DNA from: Flavobacterium ichthyis
GTDB taxonomy: Bacteria; Bacteroidota; Bacteroidia; Flavobacteriales; Flavobacteriaceae
DNA length: 64,000 bases
Assembly (NCBI RefSeq): GCF_009915155.1
Contig: NZ_JAABLM010000004.1
Coordinates: 124,001 to 188,000, forward strand
Reading direction: 5' to 3'
Both the position numbers and the translations under genes were made by a program. The notes under the pieces were generated by a model, which was not told where the DNA came from, searched no databases, and saw nothing but the letters and a program-made list of their open reading frames with translations. This document shows, in pieces, positions 15,418 to 25,807 of the stretch; position 1 is the first letter of the stretch, and every line of letters starts with the position of its first letter.

Positions 15418-17811
15418 TTAAAACATTCCTCCACCTTGTTTGGTGTTGTCTTCACGGTATTTACGTTGCATCGCTCTGTTTTTTCCACCACCAAACATAT
15501 AATTGATTCCAAAATAAAGCGACTGGCTTTCCCAACCAAATCTTCCTGAACTTGGGTAAGGATTCTGGCTGTCAAATGCATACTCCATCGTGTTGAAAAT
15601 GTCGTTAAAACGAAGGCTAAAAGTCAATTTATTGTTTAACATTGAATATCTTCCACCCATGTCAATCTTGTACATTTCGTGGCTGTTGTTTTGGATTCCG
15701 TCAACCGGACCACGGTAAAAACCAAATAATAAAAAGCTCAATCGTTTCGTTGCTTTGAAGTTTGAATTAATTCTCGCGTTGAAAGCTGAAGCTTCAATTT
15801 CTCTTTGAACAAAATCAAATTCACCCACAGTTCCTTCACGAAGTACCGAAACCAAACCTTTTTGTCTGATGTTCGAGTAATCAATTGCAGGCTGAACATC
15901 CCACCATTTCGTGATTTTATAATTGGCAGAAATTTCAAATCCGTAAGCAGAATTATTGTCGAAATTAGCCCAACTCATCATCAAATCATTCGGGTTTTCA
16001 GTCGTTTCATCCGAATACAAAACACGGTTGATTTCGTCATTGATCAATCGGTAAAAAACACCTCCGGTTAAGGAACCTTTGTCAAAAATTTTGGTATAAT
16101 TTACTTCAACAGAATTGGTAAACTGCGGACGAAGTTCCTGATTTCCTAATCCAACTACCAAAGGCGTTGCAAATTCTCTAATCGGTTTAGTTTGTTCTAA
16201 ACTCGGACGGTCCACTCTTCGGCTGTAGCTGAATTGGAACATATTTTTGTCGTTCAAGTTGTACGTTAAGTAAGCCGAAGGATAAACAGTTAAATAATCG
16301 TCATCAAATTTTACATCACCATTGTTGAGGTTTGCTTGGGCTTTGTAACTCTCAAAACGCGCTCCTAATTGGTAAGAAAATTTCTCGAATTTTTGTCCAA
16401 AAGTAGCATATGCCGAATATATATCGATATCATAAGAATAATCACTATTTGGAATTGGAACCAACGGATTTCCTGTAGAATAATCGTTTGTAGTTCTGAT
16501 GATTCTCGCTTCGGCACCTAATTCTAAAGTCGATTTTTCGTTCAATGGATTCACATAATCCAAGTTTGCTGTTGTATTTTCACGTTTGTCTTTAATTCGG
16601 TCAGAAAATATAATTTGAGATTCTGGCGAAATAAAAGTGGTGGTGTTAAAATTAGCGTTTTGTGTTTGCTTGTAATCATTGTAATTGGCTTCAAAATCAA
16701 GCGTGTGGCCTTCTTTTTCAAATTTATGTTTGTAAGCCAAATTGTAAGCGGCATTGTTATTATCCGTTAAATATTCTCCTAATTGTAAAACGTTAGGTTC
16801 TTCATTGGTCAAATATTCGATAAACGTATCTACATTTCCTGCTCCTTCTAAAGCATTTTGATTGGTGTAAAATGAAATCGTATTTCTATCATTAATGTAA
16901 AAATCCATTCCAATTTTATACAAATAAGATTCGTTATCATTCACAATATCAAGGTTTTGATTCGAACTGTTGTCAAATCTTTGGATAAATCCGTCATTGA
17001 AATATTTTCCAAAATTACTCCCGATATTCCCGAAGAAATTCACTTTTCCGGTACGGTAGTTCATGTCTAATGAGTTGTTGAATTTTGGTTCTTTTGCAAA
17101 AGTAATTCCCGCATTTAAACTCCCGTTAAAACCATCGTTAGCATTTTTGTGCAACACAATATTGATGATTCCTGACATTCCTTCCGGGTTGTATTTCGCA
17201 CTTGGATTGGTAATCAGCTCAATTTTTTTTATAGAAGTCGAAGGAATTTGTTTTAACAATTGAGCAGGATCCATGTTCGTTGGTCTTCCGTCCACTAATA
17301 CCCTAACATTTTGGTTTCCACGAAGTGAAATTCTTCCATCCTGATCTACATTTACCGAAGGAATATTGTTCATAATTTCCGAAGCCGTGGCTCCAGCAGT
17401 TGTCAAATCTCTACCTACGTTGATTACTTTTCTGTCAATTTTTTGTTCAATCGTCGAACGTTCTGCTACAACTTCTATGCTTTCCAGCGTGGTTGCATCG
17501 TCAAGCAAGGTGATTTTTGGCAAATCTACAGAACCGTTACTCAAGTTCACATTGGTCGTATAAGTTTTATAACCCATAAATTGAATTTCTAGCGTGTAAT
17601 TTTTTGCTGCTAGATTTTTTACAGAAAAATCGCCCTTGTCATCACTTAGAACACCCGAAACCACAGCGTCAGCTTCTTTTATGGTAACGGTAGCATAGGG
17701 GATTGTTTGGTTTTTAGTATCGGTAACTTTTCCAGAAATGCTTAAGTTGTTTTGTGCAAATGCCGGAAGCATCGATAACAAAAACAAAAGGTAAATTAGT
17801 TTAGTTTTCAT
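15418..17811 (-). CDS. Outer membrane beta-barrel family protein (TonB receptor-like)
   Basis: This 797-residue protein has a signal peptide (to about residue 19), a carboxypeptidase-like domain (ISGKVTDTKNQTIPYATVTI, to about residue 107) and a plug-like domain. The plug includes IPSVNVDQDGRISLRGNQNV and the phrase LITNPSAKYNPEGMSGIINI. A long barrel follows, with a Lys/Arg/Gly-rich tail ending GGGMF. This is the Flavobacteriia group usually annotated as outer membrane beta-barrel family protein (PF14905 type), related to TonB-dependent receptors. No SusD partner or substrate enzyme is nearby, so cargo cannot be guessed. Confidence 0.9.
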   Translation of the reverse strand: MKTKLIYLLFLLSMLPAFAQNNLSISGKVTDTKNQTIPYATVTIKEADAVVSGVLSDDKGDFSVKNLAAKNYTLEIQFMGYKTYTTNVNLSNGSVDLPKITLLDDATTLESIEVVAERSTIEQKIDRKVINVGRDLTTAGATASEIMNNIPSVNVDQDGRISLRGNQNVRVLVDGRPTNMDPAQLLKQIPSTSIKKIELITNPSAKYNPEGMSGIINIVLHKNANDGFNGSLNAGITFAKEPKFNNSLDMNYRTGKVNFFGNIGSNFGKYFNDGFIQRFDNSSNQNLDIVNDNESYLYKIGMDFYINDRNTISFYTNQNALEGAGNVDTFIEYLTNEEPNVLQLGEYLTDNNNAAYNLAYKHKFEKEGHTLDFEANYNDYKQTQNANFNTTTFISPESQIIFSDRIKDKRENTTANLDYVNPLNEKSTLELGAEARIIRTTNDYSTGNPLVPIPNSDYSYDIDIYSAYATFGQKFEKFSYQLGARFESYKAQANLNNGDVKFDDDYLTVYPSAYLTYNLNDKNMFQFSYSRRVDRPSLEQTKPIREFATPLVVGLGNQELRPQFTNSVEVNYTKIFDKGSLTGGVFYRLINDEINRVLYSDETTENPNDLMMSWANFDNNSAYGFEISANYKITKWWDVQPAIDYSNIRQKGLVSVLREGTVGEFDFVQREIEASAFNARINSNFKATKRLSFLLFGFYRGPVDGIQNNSHEMYKIDMGGRYSMLNNKLTFSLRFNDIFNTMEYAFDSQNPYPSSGRFGWESQSLYFGINYMFGGGKNRAMQRKYREDNTKQGGGMF

Positions 17812-17915
17812 TTTAAATAAAAAATTAATTTTTTTGATTGATGATTATTTTGCCTTAATAGACATCACAATATTTCATTTGTTACAAAAAAATATTATTT
17901 AAAATAATTCCAAAT

Positions 17916-17950
17916 AAAAAGCCCTCCCGAAAAAAATATGAGGAGGGCTT
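17916..17950 (-). terminator. Terminator of the type B T9SS cargo gene
   Basis: AAGCCCTCC (17919-17927) pairs with GGAGGGCTT (17942-17950). On the minus strand it continues into TTTTT, 45 bases after the stop codon. Confidence 0.85.
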
Positions 17951-17994
17951 CGATAAGGACTTGGGGAAATCCGGGGTAAAAATACTACAAAAAT

Positions 17995-20900
17995 TTATCT
18001 TTTCATTGCAAAATGTGAACGGAATTCTTTTTGTTGTCCATCAACATAATATGTAACTTTAAACCAATAATCAGTTGAAAATAATGCTTTTCCGTTTAAA
18101 TTCCCATCCCATCCAGTAGCAGCTGAAGGTTTAATTTGAATAATGAATTTTCCATAACGGTCAAAAATGTCGATTAAAGCATCGGGTTGATGAGCCAAAT
18201 CATGAATGTTCCAGTAATCATTAAAACCATCACCATTTGGCGTAAAAAATTTAGGATAATTTACTACAAAAGCTTTGATTGTAGTCGTTAAACAGCCATT
18301 GCTGTCAATTACGGTTATTAAATGTTCGCCTGAAGAAACATTCGTAAAAACAGGATTAACTTGAGGTATTCCGTCGTCTAATTGATATAAATAATTTCCT
18401 AAACCTGTTGCCGTCACAGTAATATCCTGATTATCATTAAATTCGTTACTTACAAAATAGGATACAACTGCTTGTTGTGAGAGCAACACTTCTGCCGAAA
18501 TTTCTTTAGAAACACATCCGGTTAAAGTGCTGGTTGCCAAAACGCTATACATTCCGGGTTGTGAAGCTGTGAAATAACTTTGCGTAGCATTTTCAATTAA
18601 ATTTCCATTAAAAAACCATTGAAAAGTGTGGAAAGAACTTGATAAATTTGTACTCATCACATGAGAATTTATAGCTTCTCCAGTATCAATGTCTTGGCAA
18701 ATTATTCCTTCTTGTAGTATGGCTTCAGGAGTTTGTTTCACTACCAATCTTATCGGAACAATATCATAACATTCTCTAGAAATTAAGCTGAAAAGTTTTA
18801 CAAAAACCGTGGTTGCTGTTGTTGATTCGATTGGGTTTTGATGCAAAACTGCATCGTTTTCACTTAAAAAATATAAAACGGCATACTCAGAAGGTTGAAA
18901 AGTTCCAAAAACAAAGTCGTTTAAAACATTTAAATTCACTTCAGTAATCCCATCATTTGAGTCATCATCATCACAAAAAGTTCTGACTTCTAATGGAATT
19001 TCAGTAATTTCTGGAGTGGCGACAATGGTAATTTCAAACGGAACTTCTCGTGAACAAATTTGTCCGCGATTATCAATTTCATTATAGATATATAAAGTTT
19101 GTGTGGTTGAAATCCTTTGTCCTTCATATAATAATTCACCTTGTTTATTAGGTTGTGTATAATAATTTCCATGTGTTAATGCCGGCAAAATAAATTCATT
19201 GCAAGCAATAACAGGTTCTAAAATATCTAATGGAACATCAACAATTGTGATGGTAAAACTGTTTTGCGACTCACAAACCGGATTGGTATCAGTTTTAGAA
19301 TAAATATAAATCGTTTGGGTTTCGGTAATGATATCTCCAGCATTTAATTGTGTTCCAGTTCCATTTATTCCAGTAAAATAATTTCCGTGTTCTAAAGGTG
19401 TCAACGTATAAGCACCACAAATTGGTCCAATATCTGAACGCGAACTAATTGACGGCAATTTAATTACGTTTACCATAAAACTAATTTCATTGGTACAATT
19501 TTGCCCAGGCAAAATTTCCTTGTAAATATAAATTCTTTGTGAGGTGGAAACTGTATGTCCAGCAAGTAATTGAATACCTGTTCCTTGTGTTCCGGTGTAA
19601 TAATTCCCCACAGATATTGGAGGCAATACGTATCCGCCACATACTGTCACATCGCCATCAATTTGTGGAAAAGGATTTGAAATGATTACATCAAAGTAAA
19701 CATTATCAGTACAATTAGGAATGTCTTCAGTAGCAACATAAATATAAATTCGTTGTGAGGTGCTGATTAGCGTTCCTGCTGGAATCATATTTCCAGAACC
19801 CGCAGGACCAGTAAAATAATTTCCGATAGCAAGGCGTGGCAAAACGTAATTTGAGCAATTTTCCGCATTGGGTGGCGTGTTAATACCAATGTAAACTGTA
19901 AACCTTTTTTGATCACTGCAAATTCCGTTTTGGGTGTAAACATAAATATTTTGAGTAGTGGTAATCACTGTTCCTGCAGGAATTTCATCAACTCCATTTG
20001 GTCTTGCAAAATATTTTCCATGGGTTAAACTTGGTAGCACATAACTTTCACATCTAAAAACATTTTGAAAATTGGATAATCTAGTGAACGGAATAATTTC
20101 AACCTCAAAAGCACCGTTTACGATACAAAAAGGTTCTGCTGGAAATTGATAATAAACATAAATTGTTTGATTTTGGGTAATTCTTGTACCTGCAGGAATT
20201 TGTGTACCTTGACCATTTGGCTGTGTATAATAATTTCCTGCCGTTAAATTTGGCAATATATATTCAGTACAATAAGTATTACTTGCAGGAATAATGCTTT
20301 CTGGATCTAAAACTGTAATATTAAAACTGGTTTCGTTGGAACAATTAGGCGTTCCTCCGGTTTCGGCATAAACGTAAATAGTAGTGGTAAAGTCAATCAC
20401 ATCTCCAGCAAAAAACGGCGTTCCGTTTCCTCCCGAAGCCGAAAAATAATTTCCGTGGGTAAGAGTCGGTAGCGTAAATTCATCGCAAACCAATTGATTT
20501 TCAATGGTGTCAACTTGTGGTAAATTTTTTACAAATATTTCAAATGACGTTGTAGCAAAACAATCCACATCAGTTTTATTGTAAAGGCGAACATAGATTG
20601 TTTCTGCATTTTGCGCAAGCAAACCATTTTCCGAAACAGCATTTGCACCAGTTGCAGCATCTTCAGTAGAAAGATGGTATGAAACTGCAAATATGTCTGA
20701 AGATAAACCATCCAAAATGCTATTATTTTGTTGCGAAAAAATAAAAATTCCCTGATTTCCATCGATTTCCACCGCACAAGAAGTTAAGTTTGAAGGTGCG
20801 GTGGCAATCGGTGGATTGGTGGTTAATAATTGGAAATTTCTCACCGTAACACAACCTCGTGCATTGGTGATTCGGGCAAAAATAGTAGTATTTGGGGTGA

Positions 20901-22158
20901 CTAAAATATTTTCATCTAAAGGCGAAACGTTTGCCATTGCATCTACTTCAGAATAGTGATAACTAATCGTACTTCCGGCATCTAAACTGGAAAGTACAGC
21001 ATTATTTTCGGCTAAATTGTAATCGTAAGTTGAAGCTCCAGTATCACATTTGTATAAATTTTTCAAAGGTGGTACTACAATTTCCGGGAAAAATTCAACC
21101 AAAATTGAATCTGAAAGTGGTGTTTCGCATGGAAATGCTAAACTATTATAGATTAATGTGTAAGTTCCAGGTTCAGTAACGGTTAAGTTCGGCTGGTTTT
21201 CACCTTCGATAATGACATTATTTTTTTTCCAAGTGAAAGAATATTCGGTGTTACTTAAATTGCTTTGAATGGTGTGGCTTTCGCCAAAACAAATCGCATT
21301 CTCCGAAGCCAGAGTTAAATCATCACCCAAAATTTCTTGACCAATGTTAAAACTACTGGACGAAATAAAAATTGCCGAATCTTCTTGGTAATCGCGTCGG
21401 TCGGCAATGACTAGCTTAATGTGATACGGCGTGTTGGGAACTAAAATGCTTCTGGCTTGCATTAATTTTGTTTGTCCGTTAAAGTCGATGGCGGCATTTT
21501 CTGCTTGAGAACCCCCATTAAATAATCCAAAATATTCCGCGTTAACTGATTCACATTGAGAATTGTACAAATAATTTCTAACCGTAAAAACCGAAATTGG
21601 CGTGATGGAATTGGGGATTACCGCCAGATTTCGGGTTTCGCCGGTGTTCCTGTTAGTTAACAAGAACGCAAATGCATCAGAAAAATAACATTGGTAGTTA
21701 CCATATTCTTCAGAAGCAAAAAGAAAATCAAAACTAAAATTTGGGGAAAGGGCAACAAAATCAAATTCTAAAACCGTAGCATTTACTGATTGCATTTCGA
21801 TTCCGGCATTGGCCAAAACGTCCTCTAAATCAGTATCGCCAATCCAAGCGTCGTTATTTCCGTCACTGAGATTATTAATATTGGGACCTGAAGCTCTCAT
21901 TGCATTTCCGGTGGATAATATCACACCACTTTGCATCGGAAAATTTGGATTGGTATTGGTAAAATAGCCAATTCCGTTATCCGAACTAAAGTTACTTCCT
22001 GTACGCCAAGTAATATTGGTCGCCTCAATACAGGAAGAATTAATCAAAACTTCATTCACGAGCTGGGGAACCGTGTGAGATGTATTGTCCACAACAATTT
22101 GCTGTGACAACCCTGCAATTGGCAACCAAACCAAAAACAGTAGTAGGTATTTTTTCAT
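17995..22158 (-). CDS. Giant repeat protein with type B T9SS sorting domain
   Basis: This 1387-residue secreted adhesin-like protein has a signal peptide (residues 1-19), then a choice-of-anchor L region (about 20-275; NFPMQSGVILSTGN, FLFASEEYGNYQC) and Ig/PKD-like segments. Seven tandem repeats of about 70 residues lie between about 549 and 1050, each with a Cys, LPxLTHGNYF, GTxIPAG and TQxIYIY pattern plus a second Cys. The end, YPKFFTPNGDGFNDYWNI to SHFAMKR, is the gliding-motility-associated (type B) C-terminal domain that directs type IX export. Paired cysteines in the repeats suggest disulfides. Function is probably surface adhesion or gliding; no ligand can be named. Confidence 0.92.
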   Translation of the reverse strand: MKKYLLLFLVWLPIAGLSQQIVVDNTSHTVPQLVNEVLINSSCIEATNITWRTGSNFSSDNGIGYFTNTNPNFPMQSGVILSTGNAMRASGPNINNLSDGNNDAWIGDTDLEDVLANAGIEMQSVNATVLEFDFVALSPNFSFDFLFASEEYGNYQCYFSDAFAFLLTNRNTGETRNLAVIPNSITPISVFTVRNYLYNSQCESVNAEYFGLFNGGSQAENAAIDFNGQTKLMQARSILVPNTPYHIKLVIADRRDYQEDSAIFISSSSFNIGQEILGDDLTLASENAICFGESHTIQSNLSNTEYSFTWKKNNVIIEGENQPNLTVTEPGTYTLIYNSLAFPCETPLSDSILVEFFPEIVVPPLKNLYKCDTGASTYDYNLAENNAVLSSLDAGSTISYHYSEVDAMANVSPLDENILVTPNTTIFARITNARGCVTVRNFQLLTTNPPIATAPSNLTSCAVEIDGNQGIFIFSQQNNSILDGLSSDIFAVSYHLSTEDAATGANAVSENGLLAQNAETIYVRLYNKTDVDCFATTSFEIFVKNLPQVDTIENQLVCDEFTLPTLTHGNYFSASGGNGTPFFAGDVIDFTTTIYVYAETGGTPNCSNETSFNITVLDPESIIPASNTYCTEYILPNLTAGNYYTQPNGQGTQIPAGTRITQNQTIYVYYQFPAEPFCIVNGAFEVEIIPFTRLSNFQNVFRCESYVLPSLTHGKYFARPNGVDEIPAGTVITTTQNIYVYTQNGICSDQKRFTVYIGINTPPNAENCSNYVLPRLAIGNYFTGPAGSGNMIPAGTLISTSQRIYIYVATEDIPNCTDNVYFDVIISNPFPQIDGDVTVCGGYVLPPISVGNYYTGTQGTGIQLLAGHTVSTSQRIYIYKEILPGQNCTNEISFMVNVIKLPSISSRSDIGPICGAYTLTPLEHGNYFTGINGTGTQLNAGDIITETQTIYIYSKTDTNPVCESQNSFTITIVDVPLDILEPVIACNEFILPALTHGNYYTQPNKQGELLYEGQRISTTQTLYIYNEIDNRGQICSREVPFEITIVATPEITEIPLEVRTFCDDDDSNDGITEVNLNVLNDFVFGTFQPSEYAVLYFLSENDAVLHQNPIESTTATTVFVKLFSLISRECYDIVPIRLVVKQTPEAILQEGIICQDIDTGEAINSHVMSTNLSSSFHTFQWFFNGNLIENATQSYFTASQPGMYSVLATSTLTGCVSKEISAEVLLSQQAVVSYFVSNEFNDNQDITVTATGLGNYLYQLDDGIPQVNPVFTNVSSGEHLITVIDSNGCLTTTIKAFVVNYPKFFTPNGDGFNDYWNIHDLAHQPDALIDIFDRYGKFIIQIKPSAATGWDGNLNGKALFSTDYWFKVTYYVDGQQKEFRSHFAMKR
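19010..20514 (-). repeat. Seven in-gene repeats of about 210 bp
   Basis: This region encodes the seven about-70-residue repeats of the type B cargo protein. The DNA copies are clearly diverged, so recent expansion is not evident, but shared words such as those for HGNYF and TQxIYIY recur at regular spacing. Confidence 0.75.
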
Positions 22159-22441
22159 ATCGAAATTAACTTGTATAAATCAATTTTTCAACATATGTTC
22201 GTAAAAAGAATTGGGGCTCTTGTTACATTCATTTTATGGGTCAAAATTATATAGAAAACTCGATAAAGTGTATAAAAAACTCGATAAAATACACAATTTA
22301 ACTGATTTTACACGTATATTCTTACAAAATATTAAATTTTTGAAAGAATTTACTTAAACTTTTATTTTCAAGTATTATCAAATTGATTATCATGCAGTTA
22401 TACTCTGCTGTATTCCATACGTAAATTCATACAGAAATTAG

Positions 22442-22449
22442 TATCTTTG
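22442..22449 (+). promoter_or_regulatory. -7 promoter element of argS
   Basis: TATCTTTG lies 19 bases before the argS start and is followed by GCAC, as commonly seen in Flavobacterium promoters. I see no well-spaced TTG. The rest of the 310-base gap from 22159 is AT-rich with no gene; it must also hold the promoter of the divergent T9SS cargo gene. Confidence 0.6.
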
Positions 22450-22468
22450 CACGCTAAAAATTAAAAAA

Positions 22469-24247
22469 ATGAGTCTAGTAAAAATTCTTTCGCCTAAAAT
22501 TGAAAAAGCCGTTTCGGAAATCTTCGGAATCACTCCCGAAAAAATCGAATTTCAGGCTACACGGAAAGAATTTGAGGGCGATATCACCATGGTTATTTTT
22601 CCTTTGGTCAAAATTTTACGTGGAAATCCAGTAGAAATTGGAACCAAAATCGGGAATTGGTTAGTAGAAAATGATGAAAATGTTGAGAAATTCAATGTAG
22701 TTTCGGGTTTTTTAAACATTGTCATCGCCGATGCTCATTACCTCCAATTTTTTAATGAAATTCAACCCGATTCTCAATTTGGAATCCAAAAACCAAATGA
22801 AAATGCAAAAGCAATTTTGGTAGAATATTCTTCACCAAATACCAATAAACCTTTACATTTAGGACACGTTCGTAATAATTTATTAGGATATTCTGTAGCC
22901 GAAATTTTAAAAGCTTCGGGAAAAAAAGTATATAAAACCCAAATTATCAACGATCGTGGTATCCATATTTGTAAGTCAATGGTGGCTTGGGAAAAATTTG
23001 GCCACAACGAAACCCCGGAAACTTCTGGTTTAAAAGGTGACAAATTCGTTGGGAAATATTATGTAGAATTTGATAAAGCCTACAAAACCGAAATTGAAGC
23101 GTTAAAAGCGGAAGGAAAGTCTGAAGACGAAGCCAAAAAACAAGCGCCAATCATCGTGGAAGCTCAAGAAATGCTCCAAAAATGGGAAGCTGGAGACGAA
23201 GCGGTTATCGCACTTTGGAAAAAAATGAACGGTTGGGTTTACAAAGGATTTGAAGAAACATACCAAAATCTTGGCGTTGATTTCGACTCTTATTATTACG
23301 AAAGCAACACCTATTTATTAGGGAAAGACGTGATTGAGCAAGGTTTGGCAAGCGGCGTTTTTTACAAAAAAGAAGACAATTCGGTTTGGATTGATTTAAC
23401 CGCTGAAGGTCTTGACGAAAAATTAGTGCTTCGTTCGGACGGGACTTCGGTTTACATTACACAAGACATTGGAACTGCTATTCAACGTATAAAAGATTTT
23501 CCAGATGTTGGCGGAATGGTTTACACCGTTGGAAATGAGCAAGATTACCATTTCAAAGTGTTGTTTTTAATTTTGAAAAAATTAGGCTTTGATTGGGCCC
23601 AACATCTGTTTCATCTTTCCTACGGAATGGTTGATCTGCCTTCCGGCAAAATGAAAAGCCGTGAAGGAACTGTGGTTGATGCCGATGATTTGATGGCAGA
23701 AATGGCTTCAACCGCCAAAAATATTTCGGAGGAATTAGGAAAATTAGATACTTATTCTGACAATGAAAAAGAAAAACTCTACAAAACCATAGGTTTAGGA
23801 GCGTTGAAGTATTACATTTTAAAAGTAGATCCGAAAAAAAGAATTTTGTTTGACCCGAAAGAATCAGTGGATTTTGCCGGAAATACAGGTCCATTCATTC
23901 AATATACTTACGCCAGAATCCAATCGATTTTGCGTAAAGCAAATTTCAATTTCTCGGCTCCACAAACCGGAATTGCGTTACATGCCAAAGAAAAAGAATT
24001 GCTCAAACAACTCGAACTTTTCCCACAAATTATCCAAGAAGCCGCACAAAATTATAGTCCGGCAGTGGTGGCAAACTACGTTTATGAATTAGTAAGAGAA
24101 TACAATTCTTTTTACCAAGCCGTTCCAATTTTAGGTTCGGAAGTAGAAAATGAGAAAATATTCCGTGTACAACTTTCCAATAAAGTAGCCCAAGTGATTG
24201 CCACCGCATTTTCACTTTTAGGAATTGACGTTCCCGAAAGAATGTAG
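22469..24247 (+). CDS. argS: Arginyl-tRNA synthetase
   Basis: This is a 592-residue class I aminoacyl-tRNA synthetase that charges tRNA-Arg. It has an N-terminal Add-1 (Arg-N) domain, then the HIGH-type motif in SSPNTNKPLHLGHVRNN (about residues 118-134). The YTVGNEQDYHFKVLF block and the KMSKS equivalent KMKSREGT are present, followed by a C-terminal DALR anticodon-binding domain ending LLGIDVPERM. The altered KMSKS loop is normal for this family. It has its own promoter box and is monocistronic or leads the SGNH operon across a 120-base gap. Confidence 0.97.
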   Translation: MSLVKILSPKIEKAVSEIFGITPEKIEFQATRKEFEGDITMVIFPLVKILRGNPVEIGTKIGNWLVENDENVEKFNVVSGFLNIVIADAHYLQFFNEIQPDSQFGIQKPNENAKAILVEYSSPNTNKPLHLGHVRNNLLGYSVAEILKASGKKVYKTQIINDRGIHICKSMVAWEKFGHNETPETSGLKGDKFVGKYYVEFDKAYKTEIEALKAEGKSEDEAKKQAPIIVEAQEMLQKWEAGDEAVIALWKKMNGWVYKGFEETYQNLGVDFDSYYYESNTYLLGKDVIEQGLASGVFYKKEDNSVWIDLTAEGLDEKLVLRSDGTSVYITQDIGTAIQRIKDFPDVGGMVYTVGNEQDYHFKVLFLILKKLGFDWAQHLFHLSYGMVDLPSGKMKSREGTVVDADDLMAEMASTAKNISEELGKLDTYSDNEKEKLYKTIGLGALKYYILKVDPKKRILFDPKESVDFAGNTGPFIQYTYARIQSILRKANFNFSAPQTGIALHAKEKELLKQLELFPQIIQEAAQNYSPAVVANYVYELVREYNSFYQAVPILGSEVENEKIFRVQLSNKVAQVIATAFSLLGIDVPERM

Positions 24248-24367
24248 TTGAGTTTGGAGTAAAAAGTTTGGAGTGAGAAGTTAAAGGTTTGGAATAATCA
24301 ACAATTTTTATTTAAAATCTGTCATTCAAAAATCATATATCATAAATCGTAAATCCAAAATCGCGAA

Positions 24368-25807
24368 GTGAACAAATCTTATTTCTTTCAGTCGTTTTTA
24401 ATTGTGTTGTTGGCAACGGCGGCATTCATTGGATTTAAACAATTTTTGCCTAAAAAATTATTTCCCGAAAATACCGCAAATGCAAAAAATGTGCTCATCG
24501 ACAGTCTATTGCTCGAAGCAGTTGATACCAATATCGCTTCCGCAAAAGATACTCTTGTGAACGAAAAAATTGTATTTGACGAGACCGAAGGCATTGTGTT
24601 TCCGCCGGAACATTTCAGTGATTACAAAGGGTATCAGCATTTGATTCCGTTTTTTGAAAAACTATTTCAACTTGAGAATAATCCGGAGCAAAAAGTGCGA
24701 ATTGCCTATTTTGGTGATTCCATGACTGATGGCGATATGATTGTGCAAGATTTGCGACAAAATTACCAGGAAAAATTTGGTGGCGAAGGTGTTGGTTTCG
24801 TGTCAATTACATCAGAATCTGCGGCTTCGAGAAGTTCAGTTACCCATCAATATTCTGGAAATTGGAAAACCCAATCTTACCTCAATGTCAAAAGACCGCG
24901 AAGTCCTTTTGGTGTAAACGGGCACGTGTTTTTTGCCAACGATACCGCTAATATTGAGTGGATTCGCTTTAAAGCTAACAAAGCAAAATTTGCCACAATG
25001 CTCAATAATCCTACGCTTTTTTACGGTAAAGGAAAAAATTTTGATGGAAAAGTCAAAGTAATTATTGGTAAAGATACGCTTACTAAAACGCTGTCGCCTC
25101 ATAAATTAGTGAACACCCTAAAAATTGCTTCGTCAGATTTAAAAGCTTTCAAAGCCGATTTTGTGGATGCGGATTCCATTCCTATTTTCGGATTTAATTT
25201 TGACAATGGCAAAGGCGTTCACGTTGATAACTTTTCGCAAAGAGGAAATTCTGGTTTGCCGATTTCCACCTTCAATCCAGAGGTCATGAAAGCGTTTAAT
25301 AAACAATTAAATTACGATTTGATTGTATTGCATTACGGAACGAATGTATTAAATTACGGTACAAAAGATTACACTTGGTACGATAGAAGTATGACTAAAA
25401 CGGTAAATCATTTAAAAGAATGTTTTCCTGGAGTTTCTATTTTAATTGTGTCAACTGCCGATAAATCAAAGAAATACGAATTAGAAATGAAAACTGATTC
25501 GGCTGTAGTTCCATTGACAACCGCTCAAAAAAGATATGCCTTAAAAACAAATTCAGGATTTGTAAATCTTTATACTTTAATGGGTGGTGAGGGTTCGATG
25601 GTAAAATGGGTTGAAGAAGAACCGGCAAAAGCCAATAAAGATTACACGCATTTCAATTTTAGAGGTGCCAAAAAAATCGCCTCTCTTATTTTTGAAGAAC
25701 TCAGTCAAGGTTACGAAAAATACAAAGTATTACGTAAAAATCGTAAACCCGTTGCGAAAAAAATCACTGATTCCGCCACCATCAAAACTGACAGTTTAAA
25801 TGAATAA
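24368..25807 (+). CDS. SGNH/GDSL hydrolase-family protein
   Basis: This 479-residue membrane-anchored protein has an N-terminal signal or anchor helix (FLIVLLATAAFIGF, about residues 10-23). It carries SGNH blocks: nucleophile Ser118 in YFGDSMTDGD, the LHYGTN block near 321-326 and Asp425/His428 in DYTHFNFRGA. A region of about 150 residues between blocks I and III may be a carbohydrate-binding insert. The start is GTG; no closer ATG fits the helix. It overlaps the next SGNH gene by eight bases and heads an SGNH/SGNH-LysM/MBOAT operon, so I infer a role in transferring or removing O-acyl groups on an envelope glycan. Confidence 0.85.
   Translation: MNKSYFFQSFLIVLLATAAFIGFKQFLPKKLFPENTANAKNVLIDSLLLEAVDTNIASAKDTLVNEKIVFDETEGIVFPPEHFSDYKGYQHLIPFFEKLFQLENNPEQKVRIAYFGDSMTDGDMIVQDLRQNYQEKFGGEGVGFVSITSESAASRSSVTHQYSGNWKTQSYLNVKRPRSPFGVNGHVFFANDTANIEWIRFKANKAKFATMLNNPTLFYGKGKNFDGKVKVIIGKDTLTKTLSPHKLVNTLKIASSDLKAFKADFVDADSIPIFGFNFDNGKGVHVDNFSQRGNSGLPISTFNPEVMKAFNKQLNYDLIVLHYGTNVLNYGTKDYTWYDRSMTKTVNHLKECFPGVSILIVSTADKSKKYELEMKTDSAVVPLTTAQKRYALKTNSGFVNLYTLMGGEGSMVKWVEEEPAKANKDYTHFNFRGAKKIASLIFEELSQGYEKYKVLRKNRKPVAKKITDSATIKTDSLNE

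Noticed and set aside
15418-17811. SusCD-type polysaccharide uptake locus
   Set aside because: The receptor-like protein has no SusD partner and no glycoside hydrolase or regulator gene beside it.
19010-20514. CRISPR-like spacing of repeats
   Set aside because: Repeat period is about 210 bases in frame with the protein; units are diverged coding repeats, not identical short direct repeats with spacers.
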